Positions 55,516 through 63,472 of a DNA stretch of 64,000 nt are shown piece after piece. Source of the DNA: Tissierella sp. P1. Lineage in GTDB: Bacteria > Bacillota > Clostridia > Tissierellales > Tissierellaceae. The first letter of the stretch is position 1; each line of letters starts with the position of its first letter. The translations under genes were made by a program, and so were the position numbers. The stretch lies in assembly GCF_002266425.1 (NCBI RefSeq), contig NZ_NPMN01000006.1, positions 1-64,000 of the forward strand, given 5' to 3'. The notes under the pieces were generated by a model, which did not search any database, was not told where the DNA came from, and saw only the letters and a program-made list of their open reading frames with translations.

Positions 55516-56382
55516 ATGAAAGATACCCTTAAGCTTTATCAAGAGCATGATATTATGACAGAAATTAAAACAATGAAACACATGGTTGCAGATATACCAA
55601 AAGATATCAAAACTATTGTTACCTATGTACAAAATATCCTTTTACATCAGCATTGGAGTGAAGTTTATGGATTAGAACTCGGCGATGAAAGAAAGAAGGA
55701 ACCATTCATACGGAGTTTTGAAGATAAACTTGTTTTCTTAAATAAGCTAGGTTTTACTCACGTATCCGAGCAAAGAACAAATGAAAATAAAATGATATCC
55801 ATATGTCGTGACTTTTCCATAGTTGCTGTAGCCCTTTGCCGTGAAGCTGGTATACCTGCTAGAGCAAGATGTGGCTTTGCAAGCTACCTTGTAAAAGACA
55901 AATATATCGACCACTGGGTAGTTGAATACTGGAATGAAGAGAAGAAAAAGTGGGTAATGGTGGATGCACAACTGGATGTTCTCCAGCAAAGGGCGCTTCA
56001 ACTGTCTTTTGATCCTCTGGATGTAAGTGAGAACTATTTTATAACAGGGCCGAGAGCCTGGTTGTTGTGTAGAGAAGGAAGGTTTAATCCTGAGTTGTTC
56101 GGCATTTTCAAATGGTGGGGATATGATTATTTAAGATGTAATCTAATCCTTGATGCTAATTCATTACTAAAGGTGCCTATGCAGCCTTGGGATATCTGGA
56201 AAGGGTATAAGAGCCTTCCGATAGAAGAATGGACAGAAAAAGATTATAAGGTTATGGATGAACTATCCATACTTGCTTTAAACGTGGATAATAATTACGA
56301 GGCCTTATACAAATATGTTCAAACTAATGATAAAATAAAAGTACCCAAGGATTTAAGTGAAGTTATAAATGGTCTGGAATAA
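55516..56382 (+). CDS. Transglutaminase-like domain protein
   Basis: This 288-residue protein has the papain-like triad of transglutaminase-fold enzymes: ISICRDFSIVAVALCREAGIPAR with the Cys, YIDHWVVEYW with the His, and KWVMVDAQLD with the Asp. It acts inside the cell, as there is no signal peptide. The family includes proteases and amide-bond-cleaving enzymes; its substrate is not known. GGAGTGAGG points to ATG 55516. The AraC/GyrI regulator gene follows after 14 bases, so the two probably form one unit. Confidence 0.85.
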   Translation: MKDTLKLYQEHDIMTEIKTMKHMVADIPKDIKTIVTYVQNILLHQHWSEVYGLELGDERKKEPFIRSFEDKLVFLNKLGFTHVSEQRTNENKMISICRDFSIVAVALCREAGIPARARCGFASYLVKDKYIDHWVVEYWNEEKKKWVMVDAQLDVLQQRALQLSFDPLDVSENYFITGPRAWLLCREGRFNPELFGIFKWWGYDYLRCNLILDANSLLKVPMQPWDIWKGYKSLPIEEWTEKDYKVMDELSILALNVDNNYEALYKYVQTNDKIKVPKDLSEVINGLE

Positions 56383-56396
56383 GGTGATGATTGAAT

Positions 56397-57263
56397 ATGT
56401 CCTATGTATATTCTCTAGAGAAAGCAATAAATTATATAGAGAGTCATCTATATGATGACATTGATTTATCTTCTATCGCAGAGGAAGCAGGCTATTCTCT
56501 TTATCATTTCCATCGTATTTTTAAAGGTGCAGTAGGAGATTCACTTAAAGACTATATCAGGAAAAGAAGAATAACGGAAGCAGCAAAGGAATTGGTATAT
56601 ACGAACATGCCTATTGTGGACATAGGTATAAAATATGGCTATGAATCAAGGGAGGCCTTCAGCCGAGCCTTTGAAAAGGTTTATGGAAGAAATCCCTCTG
56701 AAGTACGAAACAGTAAATTGCTCTATTTTATAAGGGAACCAATGAATTTTGATTATATGCTGTTCAAGTATAAACTAATGAAAGAAGGATTAACTCCTCT
56801 ATACAGGAAGCTTCCAGAAAGATATGTAGTAGGCAGAAGGGCAAAAGTGAAGGCTGATGGGAGCAACCTCCAGGATATACCGCTGCTATGGCATAAGTGG
56901 AATAGTGAAAAGGAAGGCGAAAAAATAATAGAGCGGAAGTATGCAGATGAATGTATGGGCATTTGCATATTTTCTGGTGGAGATGATTTTGAGTATATGA
57001 TAGGTCATGAAGTCAATTCCACGAATTACGTTCCTGATAATATGGAGATATATAGACTGGAATCTTCGCTTTATGCAATTTTTAGAACTCTTGGCCCTAT
57101 AACCGAAAGTGTACAAAAAACCTGGGATTATATATATTCGGTATGGTTAATTGAATCGGAATATGAGCATGCTGGTATTCACGATATTGAATATTACTAT
57201 TTTAATCAGGGACAACTCACTGCAGACCTTTATGTGCCAGTAGTCTCTAAAAATATAAAATAG
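56397..57263 (+). CDS. AraC-family regulator with GyrI-like effector domain
   Basis: The 288-residue protein has an N-terminal AraC double helix-turn-helix (residues 1-105: INYIESHLYDDIDLSSIAEEAGYSLYHFHRIF, then FSRAFEKVYGRNPSEVR). A GyrI-like ligand-binding domain follows (about 130-288) with YVVGRRAKV, YADECMGICIFSG and YAIFRTLGPI. It is related in layout to Rob/SoxS-type regulators that sense drug-like compounds. AAGGTGATG precedes both the TTG at 56391 and the ATG at 56397; the latter is preferred. Confidence 0.88.
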   Translation: MSYVYSLEKAINYIESHLYDDIDLSSIAEEAGYSLYHFHRIFKGAVGDSLKDYIRKRRITEAAKELVYTNMPIVDIGIKYGYESREAFSRAFEKVYGRNPSEVRNSKLLYFIREPMNFDYMLFKYKLMKEGLTPLYRKLPERYVVGRRAKVKADGSNLQDIPLLWHKWNSEKEGEKIIERKYADECMGICIFSGGDDFEYMIGHEVNSTNYVPDNMEIYRLESSLYAIFRTLGPITESVQKTWDYIYSVWLIESEYEHAGIHDIEYYYFNQGQLTADLYVPVVSKNIK

Positions 57264-57320
57264 CATGTAGAGTGTGTTGTGAAGATAAAGAAGAAATAGA
57301 TTTTGTTGATTCACTCTTTA

Positions 57321-57349
57321 TTGACTTTTTCGACGTATAATAGTATAAT
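57321..57349 (+). promoter_or_regulatory. Promoter of the resistance leader
   Basis: TTGACT at 57321-57326 and TATAAT at 57344-57349 are exactly 17 bases apart. It lies about 410 bases before the ABC-F gene, so the transcript has a long leader containing small frames and hairpins. Confidence 0.75.
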
Positions 57350-57379
57350 GATAAAAAAATTGAAATTTGAGGTGAAAAA

Positions 57380-57400
57380 ATGATTAATTTTTCTTGCTAA
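57380..57400 (+). CDS. Six-codon leader peptide upstream of the ABC-F gene
   Basis: ATG at 57380 follows TTGAGGTGAAAAA and encodes MINFSC before TAA. It is the first small frame of the long leader. Very short translated frames in front of antibiotic-resistance genes commonly let a stalled ribosome change RNA folding. Expression is inferred from the good ribosome binding site and promoter only. Confidence 0.5.
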   Translation: MINFSC

Positions 57401-57506
57401 TTTTTAAGGTACATTAATACAAAGATAGACAGGTATGTTCTGTTTGTTTTGTTGTACTCATGCAAGAAAGTTATTCTTTTTTCTCTTAATATATACACTT
57501 GTGCTA

Positions 57507-57515
57507 TGCTATAAT
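57507..57515 (+). promoter_or_regulatory. Extended -10 promoter element inside the leader
   Basis: TGCTATAAT at 57507-57515 is a perfect extended -10. The -35 region (57487-57492) is poor. It could give a second, shorter transcript for the ABC-F gene. Confidence 0.5.
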
Positions 57516-57541
57516 GCTTAGCTTAACTAAGTATATCTATG

Positions 57542-57582
57542 AGCTGTAAGAATAATTAATTCTTGCGGCTCTTATTTTTTTA
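57542..57582 (+). terminator. Attenuator terminator in the ABC-F leader
   Basis: GAGCTGTAAGAA pairs over its full length with TTCTTGCGGCTC (two G-T pairs), and TTATTTTTTT follows. This is a strong terminator placed between the promoters and the resistance gene, which implies drug-dependent read-through. Confidence 0.8.
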
Positions 57583-57615
57583 TAAATAATTCGAATAAGG
57601 AGGATAAATAATATT

Positions 57616-57696
57616 ATGATAAATAAAGACACTTCGCTAACACATGATAATCTCCATATAGAGTCGGGCACTGCAGGCGACACTTATATGGAGTAA
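57616..57696 (+). CDS. 26-codon leader peptide of the ABC-F gene
   Basis: ATG 57616 follows AGGAGG (57598-57603). The frame has 26 codons and starts MINKDTSLTHDNLH and ends GDTYME. The leader before cfr (59261) has the same length and shares Thr9-His10, Leu13-His14, Gly21-Asp22 and Met25-Glu26. The 3' half lies inside alternative RNA stems, so ribosome position on this frame would decide folding. Confidence 0.7.
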   Translation: MINKDTSLTHDNLHIESGTAGDTYME

Positions 57697-57735
57697 TAAC
57701 AAGGTCGCCTATTGTTCCGACTTTGTTATTTATAC
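57646..57735 (+). promoter_or_regulatory. Alternative-stem RNA switch before the ABC-F gene
   Basis: Stem A pairs CTCCATATA (57652) with TATATGGAG (57686). The other fold nests GAGTCGG with CCGACTT (57717-57723) and AGGCGAC with GTCGCCT (57704). Both folds cannot form together. The same arrangement with different bases precedes cfr, which supports selection on pairing. Confidence 0.7.
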
Positions 57736-57761
57736 TATTAAATACAGAGGAGGACAAAAAT

Positions 57762-59240
57762 ATGTCTTTAATAAATGTTACGAACCTAACCTTTGCTTAT
57801 GAAGGTAGCTATGATAATATTTTTGAAAATGTAAGTTTTCAAATTGATACCGATTGGAAATTAGGCTTTACTGGAAGAAACGGAAGAGGAAAGACTACTT
57901 TTCTGAATCTTCTGCTTGGGAAATACGAATATAATGGAAATATTTCAGCTGATGCGACTTTTGAATATTTTCCTTACGAGGTGCAGGAGCAAAGCAATTT
58001 CACCATAGATGTCATAAGGGAGATTAGTCCAAATTCAATGGATTGGGAAATAGTAAAAGAATTATCTTTGTTAGATATGGATGACGATGCTTTATATAGA
58101 CAGTTTTATACACTATCTAAAGGAGAGCAGACCAAAGCATTGTTGGCTGCTATGTTTTTGAAGGAGAACTCCTTCTTGCTTATCGATGAGCCTACCAATC
58201 ATTTGGATGTTGAAGCTAGGCAAAAACTAAGTAACTACTTGAAAAAAAAGAAAGGATTTATTCTGATTTCACATGATAGATCTTTTTTGGATAATTGTGT
58301 TGATCATATCTTGTCTATTAATAAAACTAATATTGAAATACAAAAAGGAAATTTTTCTTCATGGTGGAGAAACAAAGAATTACAAGATGGTTTTGAACTA
58401 GCAGAAAACGAAAAATTGAAAAAGGATATTAACAGACTTTCCAGTTCGGCAAAACGTACATCTACGTGGTCGGATAGTGTTGAAAGAAGTAAGTATGGAA
58501 CTACTAATTCTGGGAGCAAATTAGATAAAGGATATGTTGGACATAAAGCTGCAAAAATGATGAAACGTGCTAAAAACATAGAGGCTAGACAGCAAAACAT
58601 GATTGAGGAAAAATCAAAGCTTCTTAAAAATATTGAATCTAATGAAAGTTTAAAAATAGTACCGCTTGCTTTCCATGATAAAAAGATTGTAGAACTTACA
58701 GATGTTGCAATTGAATATGATGATAGAATTGTCTGTGAAGGAGTAAACTTCACTATAGAGCAAGGTGAAAAAATTGCTATTCAAGGAAAGAATGGCAGCG
58801 GAAAATCAAGTATATTGAAATTAATTTATGGAGAAGACATCCCTCATAGTGGAACTGTAAGAAAGAATAATAAGTTAATCATTTCGTATGTTTCACAAGA
58901 TACTTCAGATTTATATGGTAACTTATCTGAATATGCAGATAAACACTGTATTGACGAGAGCCTTTTTAAATCGATGCTTAGAAAACTTGATTTTTCAAGA
59001 GAACAGTTTGAAAAGAATATCGAGGATTTTAGTGAAGGACAGAAGAAAAAGGTATTGCTTGCCAAAAGTTTGTGTGAACAGGCACATTTATATATTTGGG
59101 ATGAACCATTGAATTTTATTGATGTCATTTCCCGTATGCAGATTGAGAAATTGTTAATTGAGCATGAACTTACAATTTTGTTTGTTGAGCATGATAGTGC
59201 ATTTTGTGAAAATGTTGCAACAAAAACAATAAAATTGTAA
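57762..59240 (+). CDS. ABC-F ribosomal protection protein (Lsa/CplR-like)
   Basis: The 492-residue protein has two ATPase domains and no membrane part. The first has GRNGRGKTT, LSKGEQTKALLAAMF and LLIDEPTNHLDV; the second has GKNGSGKSS, FSEGQKKKVLLAKSL and IWDEPLNFIDV. A long basic linker (about 190-290) enters the ribosome. It starts MSLINVTNLTFAYEGSYDN, as in the Lsa/CplR group, which displaces lincosamides, pleuromutilins and streptogramin A from the 50S subunit. GAGGAGG supports ATG 57762. The regulated leader upstream suggests drug-induced expression. Confidence 0.9.
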   Translation: MSLINVTNLTFAYEGSYDNIFENVSFQIDTDWKLGFTGRNGRGKTTFLNLLLGKYEYNGNISADATFEYFPYEVQEQSNFTIDVIREISPNSMDWEIVKELSLLDMDDDALYRQFYTLSKGEQTKALLAAMFLKENSFLLIDEPTNHLDVEARQKLSNYLKKKKGFILISHDRSFLDNCVDHILSINKTNIEIQKGNFSSWWRNKELQDGFELAENEKLKKDINRLSSSAKRTSTWSDSVERSKYGTTNSGSKLDKGYVGHKAAKMMKRAKNIEARQQNMIEEKSKLLKNIESNESLKIVPLAFHDKKIVELTDVAIEYDDRIVCEGVNFTIEQGEKIAIQGKNGSGKSSILKLIYGEDIPHSGTVRKNNKLIISYVSQDTSDLYGNLSEYADKHCIDESLFKSMLRKLDFSREQFEKNIEDFSEGQKKKVLLAKSLCEQAHLYIWDEPLNFIDVISRMQIEKLLIEHELTILFVEHDSAFCENVATKTIKL

Positions 59241-59260
59241 AGGTAGAAATGGTGATTAAT

Positions 59261-59341
59261 ATGTTTAATGGGAATATAAAAGTAACACACAATAGGCTCC
59301 ATGCAAAGCCAGATGTTTTGGGCGACCCTTGCATGGAGTAG
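59261..59341 (+). CDS. 26-codon leader peptide of the cfr-like gene
   Basis: ATG at 59261 opens 26 codons starting MFNGNIKVTHNRLH and ending GDPCME before TAG. It has the same length as, and ten identical positions with, the leader at 57616. AGGTAGAAATGGTGAT upstream is a moderate ribosome binding site. It begins 21 bases after the ABC-F stop. Confidence 0.7.
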   Translation: MFNGNIKVTHNRLHAKPDVLGDPCME

Positions 59342-59385
59342 TATAAGTCGCTAATTATACTGGCTTTGCTTCCTAGCTATTAATA
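59291..59385 (+). promoter_or_regulatory. Alternative-stem RNA switch before the cfr-like gene
   Basis: CTCCATGCAA (59297) can pair with TTGCATGGAG (59329). Alternatively AAAGCCAG pairs with CTGGCTTT (59361) around GCGAC with GTCGC. The order of half-stems equals that at 57646-57735, but bases differ in compensating pairs. It likely controls cfr in the same way. Confidence 0.7.
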
Positions 59386-59401
59386 GTGAGGAGGAAGCTA
59401 C

Positions 59402-60436
59402 ATGAAACAGACAAAAACGAAATATGGAAAAATGAAACAAATAGTATCAAATCTAAAATTACCTGATTATAGATACGAGCAGCTTACAAAAGCTATTTTT
59501 CACCAAAAAATAGATAACTTTGATGATATGTATATACTACCAAAAGAGTTAAGAATAGCTTTAGTAAATGAGTTTGGAAATAATGTATTTAGTGTAATAC
59601 CTGTTTTTTCACAAGACTCTAAACAAGCTCAAAAATTGTTATTCGAATTGACTGATGGAGAAAGAATAGAAGCTGTTGGATTAAAGTATAAACAGGGATG
59701 GGAATCATTTTGTATTTCTTCCCAATGTGGTTGTGGTTTTGGATGTCGTTTTTGTGCAACGGGAAGTGCCGGATCTAGACGCAATCTTACTGCTGATGAG
59801 ATAACTGACCAATTACTTTATTTCTATTTTAATGGACATAAATTGAATAGTATTTCATTTATGGGAATGGGTGAGGCTTTTGCAAATCCGGAGTTATTTG
59901 ATGCAGTAAAAATTTTAACTGACCAAAATTTATTTAGGTTAAGTCAACGAAGAATTACTATTTCAACAATTGGAATTATACCAGGAATTCAAAGATTGAC
60001 CAAAGAATTTCCACAAGTGAATCTGGCTTTTTCACTTCATTCACCATTTGAAAGTCAACGAAGCGATTTAATGCCTATAAATAAAAGATTTCCATTGAAT
60101 GAGGTGATGAAGACATTAGATGAACACATTATTCATACGGGACGACGAGTGTTTATTGCTTATATTATGCTTGAAGGAATTAATGATTCGAAAGAGCATG
60201 CAGAGGCAGTTATAGGTTTATTGAAAAATCGTGGTTCATGGGAGCATTTATATCGCATTGATTTGATACCTTATAATTCTACGGACAAAACAACTTCTAA
60301 ATTTCAATCTTCAAGTGCTATCAAGCAATTTTGCAGTGCACTAAAGAAAGCTGGTATTAGCGTAACTGTTAGAACACAATTTGGTTCTGAAATTAGTGCT
60401 GCTTGCGGACAGTTGTGTTATGAAAATGAATTATAA
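59402..60436 (+). CDS. cfr-like: Cfr-like 23S rRNA (adenine-2503-C8) methyltransferase
   Basis: This 344-residue radical SAM enzyme has the Cys motif in CGCGFGCRFCATG near residue 113, SISFMGMGEAFAN (the Glu-Ala form of Cfr rather than Glu-Pro of RlmN), LAFSLHSP, and the methyl-carrying Cys in SAACGQL near the end. It methylates C8 of A2503 and gives resistance to phenicols, lincosamides, oxazolidinones, pleuromutilins and streptogramin A. It lies right after an ABC-F gene covering partly the same drugs. GAGGAGG precedes the ATG. Which cfr subtype it is cannot be told without comparison. Confidence 0.88.
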   Translation: MKQTKTKYGKMKQIVSNLKLPDYRYEQLTKAIFHQKIDNFDDMYILPKELRIALVNEFGNNVFSVIPVFSQDSKQAQKLLFELTDGERIEAVGLKYKQGWESFCISSQCGCGFGCRFCATGSAGSRRNLTADEITDQLLYFYFNGHKLNSISFMGMGEAFANPELFDAVKILTDQNLFRLSQRRITISTIGIIPGIQRLTKEFPQVNLAFSLHSPFESQRSDLMPINKRFPLNEVMKTLDEHIIHTGRRVFIAYIMLEGINDSKEHAEAVIGLLKNRGSWEHLYRIDLIPYNSTDKTTSKFQSSSAIKQFCSALKKAGISVTVRTQFGSEISAACGQLCYENEL

Positions 60437-60485
60437 TGTTAGTTCAAAAATATCCGTTTGAGCAAAGGAATAGCCTTATTCTAAG

Positions 60486-60745
60486 GATATTGAAGATTTT
60501 CAAAAAGAATATTTAAAAGAATGTATAAAGGAAAGCGTTACTACGGTAGGAGATGAGAGGATGTTCACCGATGACACGATTGATACTGTAGTTGAGAAAA
60601 GAAACCTTTATAAAAATCCTGTAGAATTTCCAAGAATAATTACAACAGGTAAGTTTTTTCTGCTCTAAGAGGTTATGGTGGGCAAACCCTAATAGCAATT
60701 GAAGCTGTTGAGGAGGTAAAATCTCAAAGGGCAGATAGCAGTGGA
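60486..60745 (+). pseudogene. Fragment of an unidentified gene
   Basis: A startless frame reads DFQKEYLKECIKESVTTVGD, TIDTVVEKRNLYKNPVEFP and, after a one- or two-base slip near 60655, ALRGYGGQTLIAIEAVEEV to a TAA. The composition is protein-like and the pieces fit one gene. I do not recognise the family. Confidence 0.4.
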
Positions 60746-60963
60746 TAATATGCACACATCATTAATTCCCTAAGATGGCAATAAAGATAATGATATAGTA
60801 CTTGAAAAATCATTCTATCATTTCTCACCTGAAATATGGTATAATACAAGGAAATTCTCATTTTGCTCTGAATAATGCACATGAAGACGGGACTTTCATT
60901 AAAAAGCATAGCAAGAAGATTTGGATTGAGTCTTCAAGAGGATTAATTAGGGGAGGATACGTT

Positions 60964-62088
60964 ATGAAAATTTCAAAAAATGATGCATTGATATGGTTTG
61001 ATTTTTTTTCACAATTGATTGGGGAAGAGGAGATTAACACAAAACATGAAGAAATCATTTACTCTACCTTCGCACAAATTGAGGCAACGATCGATCATAG
61101 AAATGATATGTTAATGTCGAAAATTAGCGGCTTGAAAACTTTGGAGAATAGAACTTTTTTTGTGGGAAATGAAAACAAATTTCCAGAAGGATGTCGTTCT
61201 TGTCTGTTGGGTACTGGTTTGAGTGCAATTAGGAAAACAAACAAATGTAACATAGAGTGTAAGTTCTGTTATAATTATGGACAGCTAGAAGATATTCCTC
61301 CAATTGGGGAAAATATGTGGGAAATTGGGGGCACTAAATTTTATGAGAAGGATATTGATCTGCTTCTTTCCATCCATCAGAAACCCACTGGCATTTCCTA
61401 CGTTTATTTAGAGCCGTTCATGGAAATTGAAAAATACTATTCTGTTATAAAGAAATTTAGTGATGCTCAAATTTATCAACATCTATACACAAATGGCACT
61501 TTAGCCACTGAAGAGGCATTGAAAGCATTAGGTGAAGCTGGTCTTAACGAGATACGTTTCAATCTGGGGGCTTCTAAGTGTTCAGACAAAGTTATTGGAA
61601 ATATTGGAATAGCAAAAAAATATATTAAATATGTAGGTATTGAAACTCCGATGACTCCTGAGTTTTTCGAAGAATTTTTTAAGAAAAAGGAAGCAATCTT
61701 TGAGACAAAACTCGATTTTATCAATTGTGCAGAACTACATTTAAATGAGAATAATATAGACAATTATTATGGGGAAAACATGTATATTTCCAGACATGGC
61801 TATATATCTCCCATTTGGAGTAGGGAATTAACTCTGAAGTTCATGAAAATAGCAGATGAAGAAAATTGGGATTTAGTAGTTCATGATTGCTCAAACTACA
61901 CAAAATTTGCCAGAGGTTTAAATCTGAGCAGCAAAGAGGGTATGTGGTTTGGCGCCAGTAATTATGCTTGTGAGTTTTCTAGGATTCCATACGAAGTATT
62001 TATACCAATACTGAATGATGACAATTTCAAATTTTTAAGTGAAGAAGAATTGCCTGATGACTATAAACCAGAGATGATAGATATTTAG
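60964..62088 (+). CDS. Radical SAM protein of unknown function
   Basis: The 374-residue protein has an unusual N-terminal part of about 75 residues before the Cys motif CNIECKFC near residue 93, and an earlier Cys pair in FPEGCRSCLLG. Further on it shows YVYLEPFMEIEKYY, HLYTNGT, EIRFNLGAS and GIETPMTPEF, the usual barrel strands. The order resembles PflA- or AmmeMemoRadiSam-like proteins. GGGGAGG points to ATG 60964; the longer frame from 60802 lacks a site. It stands alone, with a strong terminator after it. Substrate unknown. Confidence 0.8.
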   Translation: MKISKNDALIWFDFFSQLIGEEEINTKHEEIIYSTFAQIEATIDHRNDMLMSKISGLKTLENRTFFVGNENKFPEGCRSCLLGTGLSAIRKTNKCNIECKFCYNYGQLEDIPPIGENMWEIGGTKFYEKDIDLLLSIHQKPTGISYVYLEPFMEIEKYYSVIKKFSDAQIYQHLYTNGTLATEEALKALGEAGLNEIRFNLGASKCSDKVIGNIGIAKKYIKYVGIETPMTPEFFEEFFKKKEAIFETKLDFINCAELHLNENNIDNYYGENMYISRHGYISPIWSRELTLKFMKIADEENWDLVVHDCSNYTKFARGLNLSSKEGMWFGASNYACEFSRIPYEVFIPILNDDNFKFLSEEELPDDYKPEMIDI

Positions 62089-62198
62089 AGTGTTTTGAAG
62101 CGGAGTCTTCTCTGGAAGAATGATTAGATATTATTTTGTTGATATACCATAAGGCATATTCGTCAGAATTTCTGAAACAGATGGAATTTGTATCAAAT

Positions 62199-62243
62199 AA
62201 AACCTTCAAAAAATCAACACATTTTTGAAGGTTTTATTGTTTT
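62199..62243 (+). terminator. Strong rho-independent terminator
   Basis: AAAACCTTCAAAAA pairs perfectly with TTTTTGAAGGTTTT across a 9-base loop, followed by ATTGTTTT. It ends the radical SAM gene and works in both directions by its A and T flanks. Confidence 0.85.
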
Positions 62244-62294
62244 CGATTTACTTGAATTGTAAAGCAAAAGCAGGCATCAATCGATAAAAAATTG

Positions 62295-62498
62295 GCTGTT
62301 TTAGAAACATATTCTGCAACCAATAGGATACCATAGGGGTCTGACATCTTTTGGTACTCTCAGGGTATGGTGAGATGGTAGTAATGTGACAGAGCAGGTT
62401 AGATGTGAAAAAAGTTGATGTAACAGGTAAGATGTAGAAAAAAGATATAGAACAAGGCACTCTACGTTCCAATTAGTAGAGTACCTTGTTCTTTTTTT
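62295..62498 (+). repeat. Dispersed repeat, copy G ending in a terminator
   Basis: GTTTTAGAAACATATTCTGC is followed by CCAATAGGATACC, TCTGACATCTTTTGGTACTCTC and GGGTATGGTGAGATGG, a diverged version of the repeat core. The unit ends in a strong hairpin, GAACAAGGCACTCTAC with GTAGAGTACCTTGTTC and seven T (62450-62498). The block between differs from copies D and E, but the core-to-terminator layout is the same. Confidence 0.65.
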
Positions 62499-62665
62499 AT
62501 GTGTCCAGGACTTGAATTGCACAAGCAGATAGCCTATAAAAAACTAAAACAAATTCTAAGTGACTAGAATTTGTTTATAAAGGGAATACTTATATTTGCA
62601 TTATAAAGCAAAGAATATAGTATAAATAATCTGTGTTGTGCTCTTATTATGAAAAGAGGGAATCA

Positions 62666-63010
62666 ATGAATACATTAGAAAGAAAGATATTTGAGTCAGT
62701 ACCAGGTAAACAAGTGACATTAGCACATATCATAGCAAATCCAGATGATCGAATCTTTGAAAAATTAGGCTTGAATGATGAAAAGTATCATGCAATTGGT
62801 ATTTTAACCATAACCCCCCCAGAGGTTGCAATCATCGCTGTGGATATAGCTAAAAAGACTGCACCTATTAAAATAGGCTTTGTTGATAGGTTCAGTGGGT
62901 CTGTATTTATCTTAGGGGATGTAGCAGCTGTACAATCTGCTATGGAACAGGTTGTTATTTCTTTAAGGGAACTTATGCAGTTTTCTGTCCCCCAAATAAC
63001 AAGAACATAA
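62666..63010 (+). CDS. eutS: Bacterial microcompartment shell protein EutS/PduU-like
   Basis: The 114-residue protein has the single BMC domain in circularly permuted EutS/PduU form: VPGKQVTLAHIIANP near residue 12, then IGILTITPPEVAIIAVDIAKKT and GFVDRFSGSVFILGDVAAV. It forms hexamers in the shell of the ethanolamine or propanediol compartment. The ATG at 62666 follows AGAGGG; the upstream frame from 62633 has no site. It is first in an operon with eutP and an adenosyltransferase. Confidence 0.9.
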   Translation: MNTLERKIFESVPGKQVTLAHIIANPDDRIFEKLGLNDEKYHAIGILTITPPEVAIIAVDIAKKTAPIKIGFVDRFSGSVFILGDVAAVQSAMEQVVISLRELMQFSVPQITRT

Positions 63011-63026
63011 TAGGTAGGTATAGAAA

Positions 63027-63470
63027 ATGAAAAAAATTATGTTAATTGGATCAGTTGGAAGTGGAAAAACCACCCTTTGCCAAAGGATTCAAGGAGAGAG
63101 CATTAAATATAAAAAAACACAATCGGTTGAGTTCTATTCTCAGATGATTGATACACCAGGTGAGTTTGTCTTGCATAGAAGATTCTATAGTGCTCTACAA
63201 ATGATGGCCGCTAGTTCAGATATCATTGGATTCGTTTGTAGCGTGACGGAATCAGGCCAGACATTTTCACCCTATTTTGCACAAAATTTTACGAAACCAT
63301 GTATAGGAATTATTACAAAGATAGATCTAGCACCAAATGAAGAAGCTATTATAAATGCTGAGAAAAGATTAGAATTAGCAGGTGTCGGGAAAATTTTTCG
63401 CCTCTCAGCTGTTGAAGATGAAGGAGTAGTAGAGTTGATAGCCTATCTTTCTAAGGAGAAGGAGGAATAA
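63027..63470 (+). CDS. eutP: EutP/PduV-type small GTPase-like protein
   Basis: This 147-residue protein has P-loop GSVGSGKTTLC near residues 7-17, DTPGEF (G3), and ITKIDLA (G4, Thr-Lys-x-Asp). It is a Ras-like fold linked to eut and pdu operons; EutP is reported to act as an acetate kinase in one species, while PduV links to compartments. It lies 16 bases after eutS and 2 bases before the next gene's TTG. Confidence 0.88.
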   Translation: MKKIMLIGSVGSGKTTLCQRIQGESIKYKKTQSVEFYSQMIDTPGEFVLHRRFYSALQMMAASSDIIGFVCSVTESGQTFSPYFAQNFTKPCIGIITKIDLAPNEEAIINAEKRLELAGVGKIFRLSAVEDEGVVELIAYLSKEKEE

Positions 63471-63472
63471 AT

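Noticed and set aside
58304-58753. Minus-strand frame of 149 codons within the ABC-F gene
   Set aside because: It is fully inside a well-supported gene and has no start signals.
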